A stretch of 64,000 bases of DNA from Centroberyx gerrardi (Eukaryota > Chordata > Actinopteri > Beryciformes > Berycidae): positions 28,248,315-28,312,314 of the forward strand of contig NC_135997.1 in the NCBI RefSeq assembly GCF_048128805.1. The letters are read 5' to 3'. The position numbers were made by a program, and so were the translations under genes. The notes below the pieces were generated by a model. It saw nothing but the letters and a program-made list of their open reading frames with translations. It ran no database searches and was not told where the DNA came from. Below, piece after piece: positions 36,501 through 47,286 of this stretch; position 1 is the stretch's first letter, and every line of letters starts with the position of its first letter.

Positions 36501-37412
36501 TAATTTGTTACCAGCAATACAACAATTTTTAAATGCATTATTGAACACTATACATCATAATTGTACGGCTGCATGAGGCATGGTTTTTATTTGGAGCCGC
36601 CAATGTAGGACGTTGCCGAGTGCAACTTTAATTATTGAAGCATACATTTTACATTCATTATTTTATGTCTTTTGGCGGTGTATTCTAAATGTTAAGTTAC
36701 ATAAAAAGAGGCATTTCTTATGACAGTAAATGAGTTGGCATGTACGGCGGTGCACAGGGTTTTGCTGTAGTCTTACTGTGTGTTTCCTGCTGGGTTCTGC
36801 TCTGTCTGCAGGTCCATTACATCCTGCAGGAAGTGGTGATGGGAGGCATGGTGCTGGAGACCAACATGAATGAGATCGTAGCCCAGGTTGAGCTGCAGAA
36901 CCGCATGGAGAAGTCAGAGGTCAGACTCTGCCGGCCACATGAATGCATTTTCATCCATCACCACAGTGGCTGACACATCACAAAATGCATCTTCCTCCGT
37001 TTTACTGCCAAACTAGATTTTAGCATCAAATAGGACTCCACATTTCCCAGCCTGGTTACCAGTATTTAGTAGACGGTGTAATGTATTCCCAGCCTGGTTA
37101 CCACTAGACAGTGTAGCTTACTAGCCACAACCACAATTGGCCAGCATGGGGCCGGTGTTCATTTCACAACTTGGTGTGTGTCCTCTTTTGATTTTCATCA
37201 CGCTGCACAGTTTTCACCTCTGTTACGCAACAGGTAATGAAAGATGTGTGATGTTGTGATGATATTGTTCTCTTTTGTTCGGACAGGGAGGGCTGTCGGC
37301 GGCACCGGCCCGCGCCGTCTCTGCCGTGAAGAACATGAACCTCCCGGAGATTCCCCGCAACATCAACATCGGAGACATCAATATCAAAGTGCCGAGCCTC
37401 TCCCCGTTCTGA
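30456..37412 (+). CDS. ap3s2: ap3s2, AP-3 complex subunit sigma-2 (complete, 6 coding exons)
   Basis: Small (sigma) subunit of the heterotetrameric AP-3 adaptor, which sorts cargo from endosomes and trans-Golgi to lysosomes and related organelles. Exons 30456-30524, 31985-32076, 32537-32648, 33159-33230, 36812-36919 and 37287-37412 total 579 bp, 192 residues plus stop; human AP3S2 is about 193. One clathrin-adaptor small-chain domain fills residues 1-150, then a short tail follows. Landmarks: MIKAILIFNNHGKPRL, FLEGGSLIGGSDYKLIYRHY, FVFCVDSSESELGILDLIQ, HYILQEVVMGGMVLETNMNE, PEIPRNINIGD. GSDYK, HYILQEV and GGLSAAPARAV match sigma-2; the first residues (MIKAILIF) look more like sigma-1, but sigma-2 is the better overall call and fits the anpep neighbour. 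All junctions keep frame. Intron 2 uses a GC donor. Confidence 0.96.
30840..31100 (-). repeat. dispersed repeat X, copy 2 (reversed, ap3s2 intron 1)
   Basis: Reverse complement of the repeat X order: TATTTGCAGAATACCCC, ATCTTTATGACATATTTTCA, ATCAAACTGATGTAGATG, GCATAAATGATGCTTTTCTG, TAGCCTTATGGTGATCACCG. Confidence 0.6.
31846..31984 (+). repeat. dispersed repeat Z reaching the ap3s2 exon 2 acceptor
   Basis: GCCAACTAGATGTTTAGAAT, AGGACCCCAAATGATAGTTG, GGTTACTAGTGCTTAGTAGA and CAGTGTCATGTGTTTCCTGG, then CAG and exon 2. The last two segments recur at 37055-37090. Confidence 0.6.
31985..32076 (+). CDS. ap3s2: ap3s2 exon 2
   Basis: Encodes AEDLQQQIIRETFHLVSKRD and DNVCNFLEGG, ending two bases into a Ser codon. 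The donor is GCAAGT, not GT. The nearby GT (32081) would shift exon 3 out of frame, so the GC donor is required. The acceptor side consists of dispersed-repeat sequence. Confidence 0.93.
32537..32648 (+). CDS. ap3s2: ap3s2 exon 3
   Basis: Acceptor TTGCAG after a T-run, donor GTCAGC. 112 bp completing Ser, then LIGGSDYKLIYRHYATLYF and VFCVDSSESELGILDLIQ, essentially unchanged from the human protein as I recall it. Confidence 0.96.
32825..32945 (-). repeat. dispersed repeat A (reversed, ap3s2 intron 3)
   Basis: CTCTTGACCTCCTTGGTTGC and CTTACTCTACTGTTGACCTC match the family. Confidence 0.5.
33159..33230 (+). CDS. ap3s2: ap3s2 exon 4
   Basis: 24 codons, phase 0 at both ends (VFVETLDKCFENVCELDLIF then HMDK); acceptor CGTAG, donor GTGAGA. 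HMDK rather than HVDK favours sigma-2. Confidence 0.95.
33640..33790 (-). repeat. AT-rich dispersed repeat D, copy 3 (reversed)
   Basis: The reverse complement carries AGAATATTGGCACATCGGCA, then AAACATCTC and AGAATGCCCACTGTAGTTTA. In ap3s2 intron 4. Confidence 0.5.
34382..35306. mobile_element. Tc1/mariner-type MITE, 925 bp, TA target duplication
   Basis: The ends are inverted repeats: CAGTTTTTTATGATTGCTTA at the left and the complement of CAGTTTTTTACGATTGCTTA at the right (19 of 20 match), flanked by TA (34380-34381 and 35307-35308). The CAGT start and TA duplication are hallmarks of Tc1/mariner insertions. No transposase is recognisable inside; a 126-codon minus-strand frame (34957-34577) has no DDE-type motif that I can see. 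Subterminal A/C-rich repeats (AAAACAC type) occur at both ends. Confidence 0.75.
35909..36176 (-). other. unidentified exon-like block inside ap3s2 intron 4 (antisense)
   Basis: A 268-bp GC-richer block open on the minus strand, bounded by an acceptor-like TTACAG before 36176 and a donor-like GTAAGC just after 35909. The encoded stretch includes FDHIYSAVRPGRVLSVRKQR, PLSGREIPRFHLEDIPVRRI and MAVDASDQPPATHLTELREE. The composition looks protein-like rather than repeat-like. I do not recognise a family. The acceptor lacks a good polypyrimidine tract, so it may be a decayed exon, part of a mobile element, or chance. Confidence 0.25.
36812..36919 (+). CDS. ap3s2: ap3s2 exon 5
   Basis: 36 codons, phase 0 at both ends (VHYILQEVVMGGMVLETNMN and on to RMEKSE); acceptor CTGCAG, donor GTCAGA. 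It follows a 3.6-kb intron 4. Confidence 0.95.
37003..37165 (+). repeat. dispersed repeat Z (ap3s2 intron 5)
   Basis: GCCAAACTAGATTTTAGCAT, AATAGGACTCCACATTTCCC, GGTTACCAGTATTTAGTAGA and CGGTGTAATGTATTCCCAGC, with an internal partial duplication (CCCAGCCTGGTTACCA occurs twice). Confidence 0.5.
37287..37412 (+). CDS. ap3s2: ap3s2 exon 6 (stop)
   Basis: Acceptor GACAG. Encodes GGLSAAPARAVSAVKNMNLP and EIPRNINIGDINIKVPSLSP, then Phe and TGA at 37410-37412. The 3' UTR follows. Confidence 0.95.
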   Translation, partial: GGLSAAPARAVSAVKNMNLPEIPRNINIGDINIKVPSLSPF

Positions 37413-38475
37413 GCGGACGGAGGGCGGCGTCCCGGCTGAACTCTGCAGGGCCGATGTACTACTGATGGCTTTGTTTCCCTGCAGCTCCCCTCCAACCAGC
37501 TCTGCTATTAACACGGAGCATACTGATGTTTTTATATATGTACTATGGAACCGCAGCAGCTTATTCTCGCCGCCATTCCCCCCCCCAACCCAATGTTTTT
37601 ACATGTACGGGAGATGAGCTGTGGATTATTTTTGAGTTCTACTGTATTCAAGTTACAGATTACTCCAGTTTTGGGATTTGCACAACATTGTAAAGTTTGA
37701 TGCTATGAAGCATAAAGAGTAATATTGACATCCGTGTATATTCTGCTATTCCTTTCATGTTTCGTTTTCTATTTCTCCATGTAGAGTTGTTTGTTTTCTT
37801 CTCATACAGTTTGCCTCTCTTCTTTCTAAATGAGCAGTGAAGTGTGTTGGCCCATAGTACTTATTTCCTGCATAACTTTTCCAAATCTCCCTAAAGTTCA
37901 TCACTGGTTTTCCTGCCTGAGTTTTAAAAACCTCCCTTTGTGTCTGGAATGAGCTTATGGAGTCTGCAGACCTCACTGTAATATGATCCCGGGCTTCTGT
38001 ATCCGACTATTATATTCTCAGATCTCGTACCTCTTGTTGTAAGTGTCCGTACTCTCACTATCTGGGGTCAGACTCTTCCTACATTTGTGCTGGACTGATT
38101 TCTTTAACCCATTTGTAATATATTACATGTGTGTTTCTAACTTCTTTGTGACTTGTGAATAATGTTATTGTTCTCCTGGGTGCAAAAATGCGGGCGCTGA
38201 GCACAAAAAATGTAAATGCTCTTTAGGTCCAGCCAAGTTTCAGTGTGTTGTGAAAGGCTCTTGCCAACATCTACTCTTAAGAGAAGCAGAAGGCTAACTG
38301 ACCTTTTTTGGATCTCTAAATGATCTCTAAATGTTTATATGAAGTGTGTTTGTGTCTTATCGACTGTACCTAGCAATCTGATTAAGGGGTAGCGTTCTCT
38401 GAAGGGGGAAATCAATCAGTGTCAAAGACATTCCTCGCCAATGTAAATTAAATAAATGAAAAGACAGATCCCTGT
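37413..38475 (+). other. ap3s2: ap3s2 3' UTR (end inferred)
   Basis: Unbroken non-coding sequence after the stop. The first good polyadenylation hexamer I find is AATAAA at 38451-38456, implying a 3' UTR of about 1.05 kb. Short frames here on the minus strand are shadows. Confidence 0.5.
38451..38456 (+). terminator. ap3s2: polyadenylation signal AATAAA, probably ap3s2
   Basis: Canonical AATAAA on the ap3s2 strand about 1.04 kb after the stop, followed by TG-rich sequence (CTGTGAG, TTGTGTT). No competing canonical hexamer was noticed between the stop and this site. Confidence 0.45.
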
Positions 38476-41096
38476 GAGATTGACTTGTGTTTTTATCATG
38501 CACTGGCTCCTCCTTTACAACCCGGAATATGTCAAAGTCATGATGTTTCTGCGTCTGAGTCACCCGGCTGCGGTCGGCCAGCATCATGTGAACCTCCGCT
38601 ACCGAAACCATCTGTACATTTTGTACCGCTAAGCATCTTCTGAGCCGGGTTCCTCCTGTTTAGTCCCATGCTTAGCCATAATGACTTCACAGTTTTGTTG
38701 ATACAGGCGCATTCTTTCAACCCCCCTCCCACTAATTCAGGGAAGGTTTTTGTGGAACTGGAGGGATTTCCCCCCCCTCCCAACATCGCTCCTCTAGGAA
38801 AACCTGTGGTAGCTTTCACCACCTCCCACCTCCGCCCTCACAGATGGAGAAGGAGTGTTTCCCATCAGCCAGGATCATTCCAGCTCAACCTCCACGTCTC
38901 GCACAGTCTTAACACAGTGCCTGTAGTGGACATCCAGCTGCAGAGGGTTTGGTATGTAGTGTTTTCTCCTTTATCTGATATTTGAGAAGTTTGTGTTTAT
39001 CCACTACACAGCGTCAAAAGTGGGTTAATTGCCAAGTTGCATGCTTTGTATGTTTCAGCTTGCCGTGGCAAAGTTGATGTAAACGTATCAGGCATTGGAG
39101 TTGCCTGTGTGTTACAGCGTTATTTCCCAGCTGGTGCAATATTTCCCTGCTGCTTTTACACAAAAGGAGGTTTCTCAGAAGTGGGTCCGCAGAGAGAAGT
39201 GGCTGTGGGGTTCTCAGGGTTGTGATTGAGCACCGACTTCAGTAAATGTGGTTTATATTTGCTGCACTGGTTTTTGCGACAATACCAGGTGTTAAAACTG
39301 GAAAGCAGCTTACCATGCGAAGCCTTGGCTTTCTCAGGACTCCAGGGTAATTGGAACTGTTGAGTGAATGGTCAGGCAGAGAGACAGATTTATCACTGGT
39401 CTGTAGCATGAATGCAGCTTAGACAGAATACATCCACAGTGAGTTATAGTTTTGTAAACACAGTGTATGGAAACAGTGACAGCATAACAAAGTCTGGGAT
39501 AGGTTGGCATGAATCAGTGCCAAGTTATAAAGTCACAGATCCGGTTCATGACTGTTGCCTTTCTCTGTCTCTCTCTTTCTCCGTTTCATATCATCTGTTT
39601 AAAATGAAATACCTTTATAATAATCTACGAGTAACCGCACCTTGAAATGGTATGCATATTGTAAATGGAGTGCTTGTCAAATGCTTCCTGCTTTATTGAG
39701 TAGGAAGTAATTCATCCTGTCCTTCAGTCCCACTCTGACCATTAGGACTTCTTGGCTCTATGTGAGGTTTATCGGTCATCTGTCTTCTGTTCTGGGAAGC
39801 CGACATCCAGCACGGGATCTGCTGGATGTAAACTCTGCAGCTCCTTCAGCTGGGCCACTAACAGACTAGCCAGAGTTTATCTGACTAGCGTTGAGCTGGT
39901 AATGGTTACCACATGGCATTGATAGTGAAGGCCACAGGTTCATGTGCAAGTTGAGGTTGTGAAAAGGTGTTTCCTCACGTGTTTAAGATAGGATGAACTT
40001 CATTGATCCCTAACCTAATCGGGTCAAAGAATAGAGGTAAACAAAGAGTAAAAGAGGGAATGAGGGATATAAGTAAAATGAGAGTGTCTGTAATAGTAAT
40101 CAAATGTTTCTTCATGATAGCCATAATAAAATTTACTTTAGGATGGCAAACACAACAGGGTGGTCACATGGTCCTCTTGTTGCCATTTCTTCACTTCAAA
40201 TATGTGACTTTTGGACCCCAAGAAAAACATTTGCTCGGAACCCATGTTAAGTTGGTCTAAAGTGACAGTCAGGACATTAGAAACCATTACCCAACTGGAA
40301 TGCTGATTCTATTCTATTGTTTTCACGCATTTACTATTTCAACAGTTTTATCATGTTTCAACTATGACATAATTAAACTTTGACCATTTGTATACACCGC
40401 ACCTAGAACAGAACCTTTGCTGTGGTCCGTTTTAAGATTTGATGTTATTTTTGGAGTCACAAGTCATAGTTTAGTCATCATAAAATGACACATATGGACA
40501 TGTCAGTGTTTACCTTTGTGTTTTGTAGCCATTGGTGGTCAGTGGTAAGACTCAGATTTAAGAAAAGGTTGCACTAAAACTTATTTTTTATGCTGACACA
40601 AGCCTTATTCTAAACATTGGTCACCTAATATTGGGACATTTTGGCTAAAATGTAATGATTCTTTTTATATTTATTCCACATTTATTTTCTCAAGGACTGA
40701 TAGCAATACAGCCCACCACAGCTCAACGATTATAGAAGGAACATTCCGTTATGATTATGATTTAAGATGATCATTATCGCAATCATTTTTAGGAAGTAAT
40801 TATAGTTAGTAATTATTTGTAAATGAGCATTACGACAGCAGCAAATTAGTGTCTGGGAACTTAGTGTATTTCAACTGATATCTTAACATTTTCCAAATGC
40901 AGAAAATACCTGTTGAGAAATGAACTGTAGGTGCCTTCCTCCTTTTGGCATGGCCTGGCAGAAGCGCAGACTGCTGACTGGGTCTAGTATGTTTCATATT
41001 AGAGAGCAATCCTTTAGAATAGAATGTCTTAAGTTTGTGTGGTCTTAGGCTGCGGTGGATTTAATCAAGTCCATTATATCCAGATGTTCAGGCCTT

Positions 41097-41141
41097 ATGG
41101 GATCCCAAACTCACATAGCCGATGTGAGTTTGGGATCCCAT
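41097..41141. repeat. perfect 20-bp-arm hairpin with 5-nt loop
   Basis: Left arm ATGGGATCCCAAACTCACAT (41097-41116), loop AGCCG, right arm its exact reverse complement (41122-41141). No mismatch in 20 pairs. Each arm also contains the small palindrome GGGATCCC. Confidence 0.97.
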
Positions 41142-42987
41142 GAGTTTCTCTACTAACATGATACGGTAGTAGATAAAGTTGCATGTCAATTTTTTTTAAA
41201 GCCTTAAGGGCTCATTGATCTTTGCTCTGCAGGTCCCTGCTTCATAATAAAATGTTTGAATAGTCTTAAGCATGTCTTGTCACTGCTCTCGCCTACTGCT
41301 GCCTGACTAGAGAGTAGGCTGAAATCCCTTCTGGCCAACCGTTTACCTGTCCAGACTGTCCAGTTTGTTGGGATACAAAGGCTGCATTGTTAGAATTCAT
41401 TGGAATTCAAATTTGCATCTTCACATCTTGCTGTGACCTGCGCTGTTGAGCTTGTTCCTCCAAAATGTCTTCATACTCTGGATCTGAGTCGGGCTCGAAC
41501 ATGTAGCATGTCTTGGAGCGGCAGCCATTATGCTAATGTCTTCTTGTTAGTTTGCTCTCTCCAAAGGAGGAGGGGGCGGGCCTTCCAGAACGGCCAGCCA
41601 ATCAGAGCAGTAGCTCATTAGCATAAGAAGCTGCTTAGCCTATGTAAAACGATATTGTCTTGTAGGTTAACTGGTGCGCAAATCAGATGTGTATCACAAG
41701 AGCATGATAACTAATTGAGGCTACTATGTTAGCTAGCTAATAAGCTGTCATCTAAACACAAAATTGCTCAGATTCATCAGTGGTGAAACGCTCGCTTCCC
41801 GGTCAAAAATAACACAGAAATGAACCAAGACGCACGTTTAGATATACAAGCAGCTGTTCACAACTGCTGCCCAAGAGTTAAGGACCTCCACTATGGCGGT
41901 TTACGTCACCTGAAAGCCCTGCTCTATACTGCAGTGTTTTAGAACTGTATTATCACGGCACATGGCCTTACATCAGCTGAACCAGCACAGTTACTGATAA
42001 CTCTGGGTGTTTCTGTTCTGTTCCCTGAACGCTGATTATATGATGATGCAGAGCAGGAGGAAATACAGGCTATCAGATAAAAAGGGAGGGAGGATTATGT
42101 CACTGGAAAACATTTTCACTGTCAGGGTGTTATAACTTTAAATAGGCTAGTAAATGTGATGTCTTCCACTGTCCCCTCACGTGAGGGCCTATCCTGAGTT
42201 TCAGTATGCACTGTACTACTATGTTAGGTGTTACCACTGATTCCTGTGTAATTATTGATCTCGGAAATTAAAGTGATTCAGATTTTGATGATGTAGAGTG
42301 GGAAGTATAGAGTCTATGTCCCTCAAAGGGGAGAATTATGTCACTGGAAAGTTTTGGTGCAGTCACATGAAGATGCTGTAATTATGTTGCAGTCAGTTCA
42401 TGATAACCATCGGAATGACTACGGTTAAAAGCCTGCTTCCTGCTTTCAAACTCATTTGAAGCTATCGAGACACCGTGATTCAACTCGACGATTCGTGATT
42501 CTACTGACTTTGGTTGATAATATTACTTCATAGGGAAGTGTGAATGTTTTTTTCCCCTGACCTGTCATTCTTATATCAGTACTCAGCTTCTTAGAATTCA
42601 TTATGAATAAATTCCAGCCTTCTGCTCTCTGTACACCGGCTAGATGCAGGAACTGCAGATTATCCATTATAACATTTATGGACCTTGTTTTATTGAATCT
42701 CCGTGTCAATGTTTCCAAAGATATGATGAACATTTATGTTCTTCCAGTATATGAGCCTGGACTACATAAAAAGCGTTGGACAGCAGGGATTAAAGATTAT
42801 CGGGGCAATATATCATCATATCAATCATCCAGATATGTTCATGTCTATTCAGTCTCCTATTGGCTACCATCTCTTACACACATGCTCCTGATTGGTGGAT
42901 GCATCTTATTGTTCAGGCAGTTTCTCTGTTATCTATTAAAACAGATTTAGCTGTTGTTCCCCACTATTCTGTTAGCTTTAAATGTTC

Positions 42988-43015
42988 GGTGTGTCTAGAA
43001 AAATCTAGACACACC
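42988..43015. repeat. perfect 12-bp-arm hairpin with AAAA loop
   Basis: GGTGTGTCTAGA (42988-42999), loop AAAA, exact reverse complement TCTAGACACACC (43004-43015). Confidence 0.95.
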
Positions 43016-44484
43016 CTTTAACTACCGTGACAGAATTGACTTTCAAATTAAATGTAATGGACAAACATCTAGCCAAAATAATCAATTCATTAACACAAAT
43101 GCATAGGGACAAAATCAAGGGTGCAAGTGCATCAACAAAAAACAAAGGGTTAAACGTCAATGTTAGACGTCAAAGTTCATGCTTTCATCAGTGTTCTATG
43201 GAGATCAAACACACCGCTCATTAAGATAAGACTTCCTACCTAGATGAGAGAATTGACAACAGGTGAGTCACTTCGACTTCCTCACACTTACCAATACATA
43301 GATCAACCTAGCTTATCAACCAGAGGTGGAGATCTGAGATCAGTCAGTGACTACAGCCCCCCGCAGTGAACCCACAGCATTCTGACTTCACAAGCAAAGC
43401 AATGTATAAACATATCAATAAAGTAAACAGAACCCAGAGAATCAAAACTGCCAGAATCCATAATTTAGCCCCCCTCAACAGCAATGATACAATAAAAACA
43501 AATAATCGATTTCAATAATCTCTTCCATTTGTGCGCCCTACCATTGCCACTCCTCAGCAGACATATTAATTGGGTCAAATGCACTAAAACTTTCCTGTCA
43601 CATGTCTACCCCATTCCCACACACAAAATGCTTGTGCGGACAGTTTAGTAGATCAGAATTGGCACTTTGACGTGTGCAACGGCACCAGACACACTTACTG
43701 TCACTCACACTGACAATACTGTATGGCCCTCAGTGCGATACCCAGAGAAGCACTTCTTGAATATTTAAAGGTTTTGCTTGTAGCATGTTTAAACATATAT
43801 CATTGTCATATTAATTATGATACTTTGTATAATCACCGTTAACAAATTAGATGATTGGTAGCCTCTATCTCTCGCCAGTGGTACTGTTAATATTAGTGTT
43901 CATTTAAGACCACATTTCTCATAAACCCCAGTTTCTCCCCGTTGCAAAGAGGATGTTGCTATTTGTCCCCTCCCCCTGGTTCATGTCTTTCACTTTACTG
44001 AAGAGGTTAAACATGTTGGAAGTGATTTGTCCATTGCCCTTTCACTTCTTCCACCATCTGCCATTACCATAAACTTTGAATATTCTAGCTCCAGTTGCTC
44101 TAGAACAACGTCCTCACCCTGTTGTGTTCTGTAGTATCTCTTTGTGTTCTAAAGCAATCCAGCAGTTGTAGAGGCTGCCAATGTCTTGTTGGTGTCTTTT
44201 TTGTTTTATGGTCATTATACAAATGTTTCAAAATCAATGTGGTAATAATTTATTGATGTTAAATTGCTACACATGGCGCTTTTAACAATTAAACATTAAT
44301 GACAATTTGGAACATGGCCTTTAGATTGTACTGTGCACCACTACGTGACATTTAGGAATCTGAGAATTGGTGAGCTGCGGACTGGATGACTGAGGTCTTT
44401 CGATCTTTCCATCTCTCCTTAGGTGTTATGGAAATGTGTTTTTTGCCATGTTAATAGCTCAGCCATTAACCGAGCAGGGAAGAG

Positions 44485-44551
44485 ACCTTCTGCCTTAAAA
44501 GAACACAGACTGAGATCCCTCAGATTTCTGCTCTGACCTCCTCTATCGGCC
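44485..44551 (+). promoter_or_regulatory. anpep: anpep copy 1 core promoter / 5' UTR (inferred)
   Basis: A TTAAAAG element near 44496-44502 lies about 50 bp before the ATG and could act as a weak TATA box with a very short leader. An upstream non-coding exon, as in mammalian ANPEP, cannot be excluded. Confidence 0.25.
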
Positions 44552-45174
44552 ATGGGGAAAGGCTACTACATCAGTAAAAACCTGGGCCTGGCAGCGATCG
44601 TCCTGGCTGCTGTCGCTGTGGCTACCATCATAGCTCTGTCTGTAGTCTATGACCAGGAGAAGGCTAGGAACCAAAGGAGGCCTGGAGATGGAGCAGCAGG
44701 CAGCACCACCATGCCTACACCCTCTACCACCTCCTTCTCCTCCACCACCCCCTCCACCCCTAAGGAGCCCTGGGAGCGCTACAGACTCCCCGACTCCCTC
44801 TCCCCCGTCTCCTACAATGTGACCCTGTGGCCTCGGCTGGAGCCCGACGCCGGCGGCCTGTACGTCTTCAGCGGACGCTCGGCGGTGGTCTTCAGATGCG
44901 AGAAGGAAACCGACCTCATCCTCATCCACTCCAACAAGCTGAACCTCACCACCTTCCAGGGACACCACGCCAAGCTGAGTGACCTGGACGGAGCGGCCGC
45001 GCCCGGCATACAGAAGTCTTGGCTGGTGGTGAAGACGGAGTATCTGGTTCTTCAGCTGAACGGCAGACTAGCCGTAGGAAGGTCCTACGTTCTTTACACT
45101 GAGTTCCAGGGGGAGCTGGCAGACGACCTGGAGGGCTTCTATAGGAGCGAATACATGGACGACGGTGTGAAGAA
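44552..45174 (+). CDS. anpep: anpep copy 1 exon 1: tail, membrane anchor, stalk, start of ectodomain
   Basis: Residues 1-207 plus two bases; ATG at 44552 in a strong GGCCATGG context. The anchor is [40 protein letters not shown] begins the M1 domain, and [15 protein letters not shown] ends the exon. Donor GTAAGC. Bases 44739-45007 are almost identical to exon 1 of copy 2. Confidence 0.96.
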
Positions 45175-47222
45175 GTAAGCAACCTTTCACACGTAGCAAA
45201 AGAATAAGACTAAAACTAAATCTAAGACTAAGAAAAATAATAATTTTTAGAATATGTTTTAAACTGACATGCCTTGCTTGTGAATGTTTACACAGTGCAC
45301 CGTGATTCTCCTCTTTAGAGGCAGTTCATTTTCATGGTTACACTGTTCCTCCTGTTGGGACTTTGGAGTATGTGTCGTTGGATTAATGTTGATTCTGTGT
45401 TAATATTTAATTGGGACATTTTCCAGAGTTGTCGCTACCTCGCAGATGCAGGCGACGCACGCCAGGAAAGCCTTCCCCTGCTTTGACGAGCCAGCAATGA
45501 AAGCCGTCTTCAACATCACCATCATCCACGACCGGGACACCGTGGCTCTGTCCAACAGCAGGGACATCGGTCGGTTTCAGAATCAAGGAGTCCCTTTTAA
45601 TTCCTTTTACACTCAGTGGAAGCAGATTACATTAGATTAAATTACCTTAGATTCAACTAGATGAAACTTTTGTGGGGAAACCGGGTCAATGTAGAAGCAA
45701 ATAATAAGATAAAGATAAGAATAGAACAAATACACATATTGAAGATAATACAGTAAATAATTGCAACACAAAGTACACAAATGGTGGATAATACAAGATG
45801 TTAAATAAAACGAAGCTCATGAATGTCAGCTTGAAGTCAATGTTCAAGTGAGGAGTGCAGTGAAGTGGGCAGTGGTTAATGTACTGCGGGTGAGTAATTC
45901 CTGACAAGTCAAGTCAAATTTTAGCAAACATTGCATTACACAGCAACAAAGGGCACAAATAGAGAAAAGAACAAGAGAGAACAAAGACATCACAAATTCT
46001 GAGATATAAGGCCTCTGTGTTTGTGTGTGAGAGAAAGATTTTGACTCTAAATAATAAATAACTTAGGCAACATGTCATGAGAATATCAACAACTAAATGT
46101 TAATGCTAACAGAGACTCTGAGTCCAACTCTTCCCTCTTCCTCTCCAGATGTTGCCGACTCTGTCATTGATGGCGTTGCTGTCAGAAAGACCACGTTTGA
46201 GCCCACAGAGAGAATGTCCACATATCTGCTGGCGTTCATCGTCAGCGACTTCGCTTACATTGAATCAACCCAAGACAACAATGTGATGGTAAGAAAGCAG
46301 TTTTGTGAGGGCATTACACCATTTTAAAATCTGACTGCAAAATACAGTTTTAGTTTCTAACATTACATTTCATATTTTAGACATTTAGCTGACTCTCTTA
46401 TCCAGAGTAACTTGCAATGAGGTCAACAGCAGAATTCAATTCAATTCAAGCAACGAATATTATGGATGACAAGGGTCAGAGGTCACAGTAAAGTATTCTG
46501 TAACCCCAGAATGATCATATCAGAGAGAAAAAAATAAAAATAAAAATAAGAGCTGAGGAAGGGATTTTTTGTTCAGTTAGTGCTGACTCAAAGCTTCTAC
46601 ATTCTTTACAGGTTCGAATTTGGGCTCGAAGAAAAGCCATTGATGACGGGCAGGGTGCCTATGCTCTCAATGTTACAGGACCCATTCTTAAATTCTATGA
46701 GCGCTACTACAACGCAACGTATCCCCTCTCCAAGTCAGGTAGGATAACTCTGCATCAAGATCACTGGCAAACGTTTGCCAATGAAAAACTAAAATGAATT
46801 ACATTTCCATAATCTCACTGTGCTAGCATTCAGGCTTTGCATTTGGGAAGTTCTACAGCTTGTGTTCACTGTGTTCAGGCTTTGCACATTTACCTTTTAG
46901 TATTCTTATGCAGAGAGACTTCCAAAGATCGCAACAGTAGGATAAGCTTCAATTCCTAGATCACCAACATTACAAGCAACCAATACAAGGTCAAGGGTCA
47001 GACTAAGTCACAGCACCCAGACAGTAGATGGAACAAATATTACTCTGACCCTAGAATGGTTCTCAAAGCTACTGTATTTTACCTGGGCACCGTTTTCATT
47101 CAACCATTATTTAAATCTTGGGAGACACATTGAGGATGGGTTTCTCAGTGACAATGGTGCCAAGAATTACAATGAGCAATTAAAAACAACATTATCTAAA
47201 TAGAATGTAAAATACACACATG

Positions 47223-47286
<64 letters not shown>

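Larger units (their letters stand above)
33231..36811 (+). other. ap3s2: ap3s2 intron 4
   Basis: The largest ap3s2 intron (3.6 kb). It carries a copy of repeat D (about 33640-33790, reversed), a complete 925-bp TA-flanked MITE (34382-35306) and an unidentified exon-like block on the minus strand (35909-36176). The rest is AT-rich without visible structure. Confidence 0.75.
38476..44484. other. intergenic region between ap3s2 and anpep copy 1
   Basis: About 6 kb with no recognisable gene. It contains a perfect hairpin at 41097-41141, a second perfect hairpin at 42988-43015 and scattered AT-rich repeat-like sequence. The reading frames here (for example at 38668-38985 or 42603-42950) have no family resemblance or splice context. 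Confidence 0.65.

Noticed and set aside
38668..38985. 105-codon plus-strand ORF after ap3s2
   Set aside because: Overlaps a competing minus-strand frame of similar length; Pro-rich because of C-runs; no family resemblance.
42603..42950. 115-codon plus-strand ORF in the ap3s2-anpep gap
   Set aside because: No recognisable domain, AT-rich codons, no splice or promoter context.
45570..45600. Alternative donor for anpep copy 1 exon 2 at GGTTTCAG
   Set aside because: It would add four bases and break the frame of exon 3; GTCGGT at 45570 keeps it.
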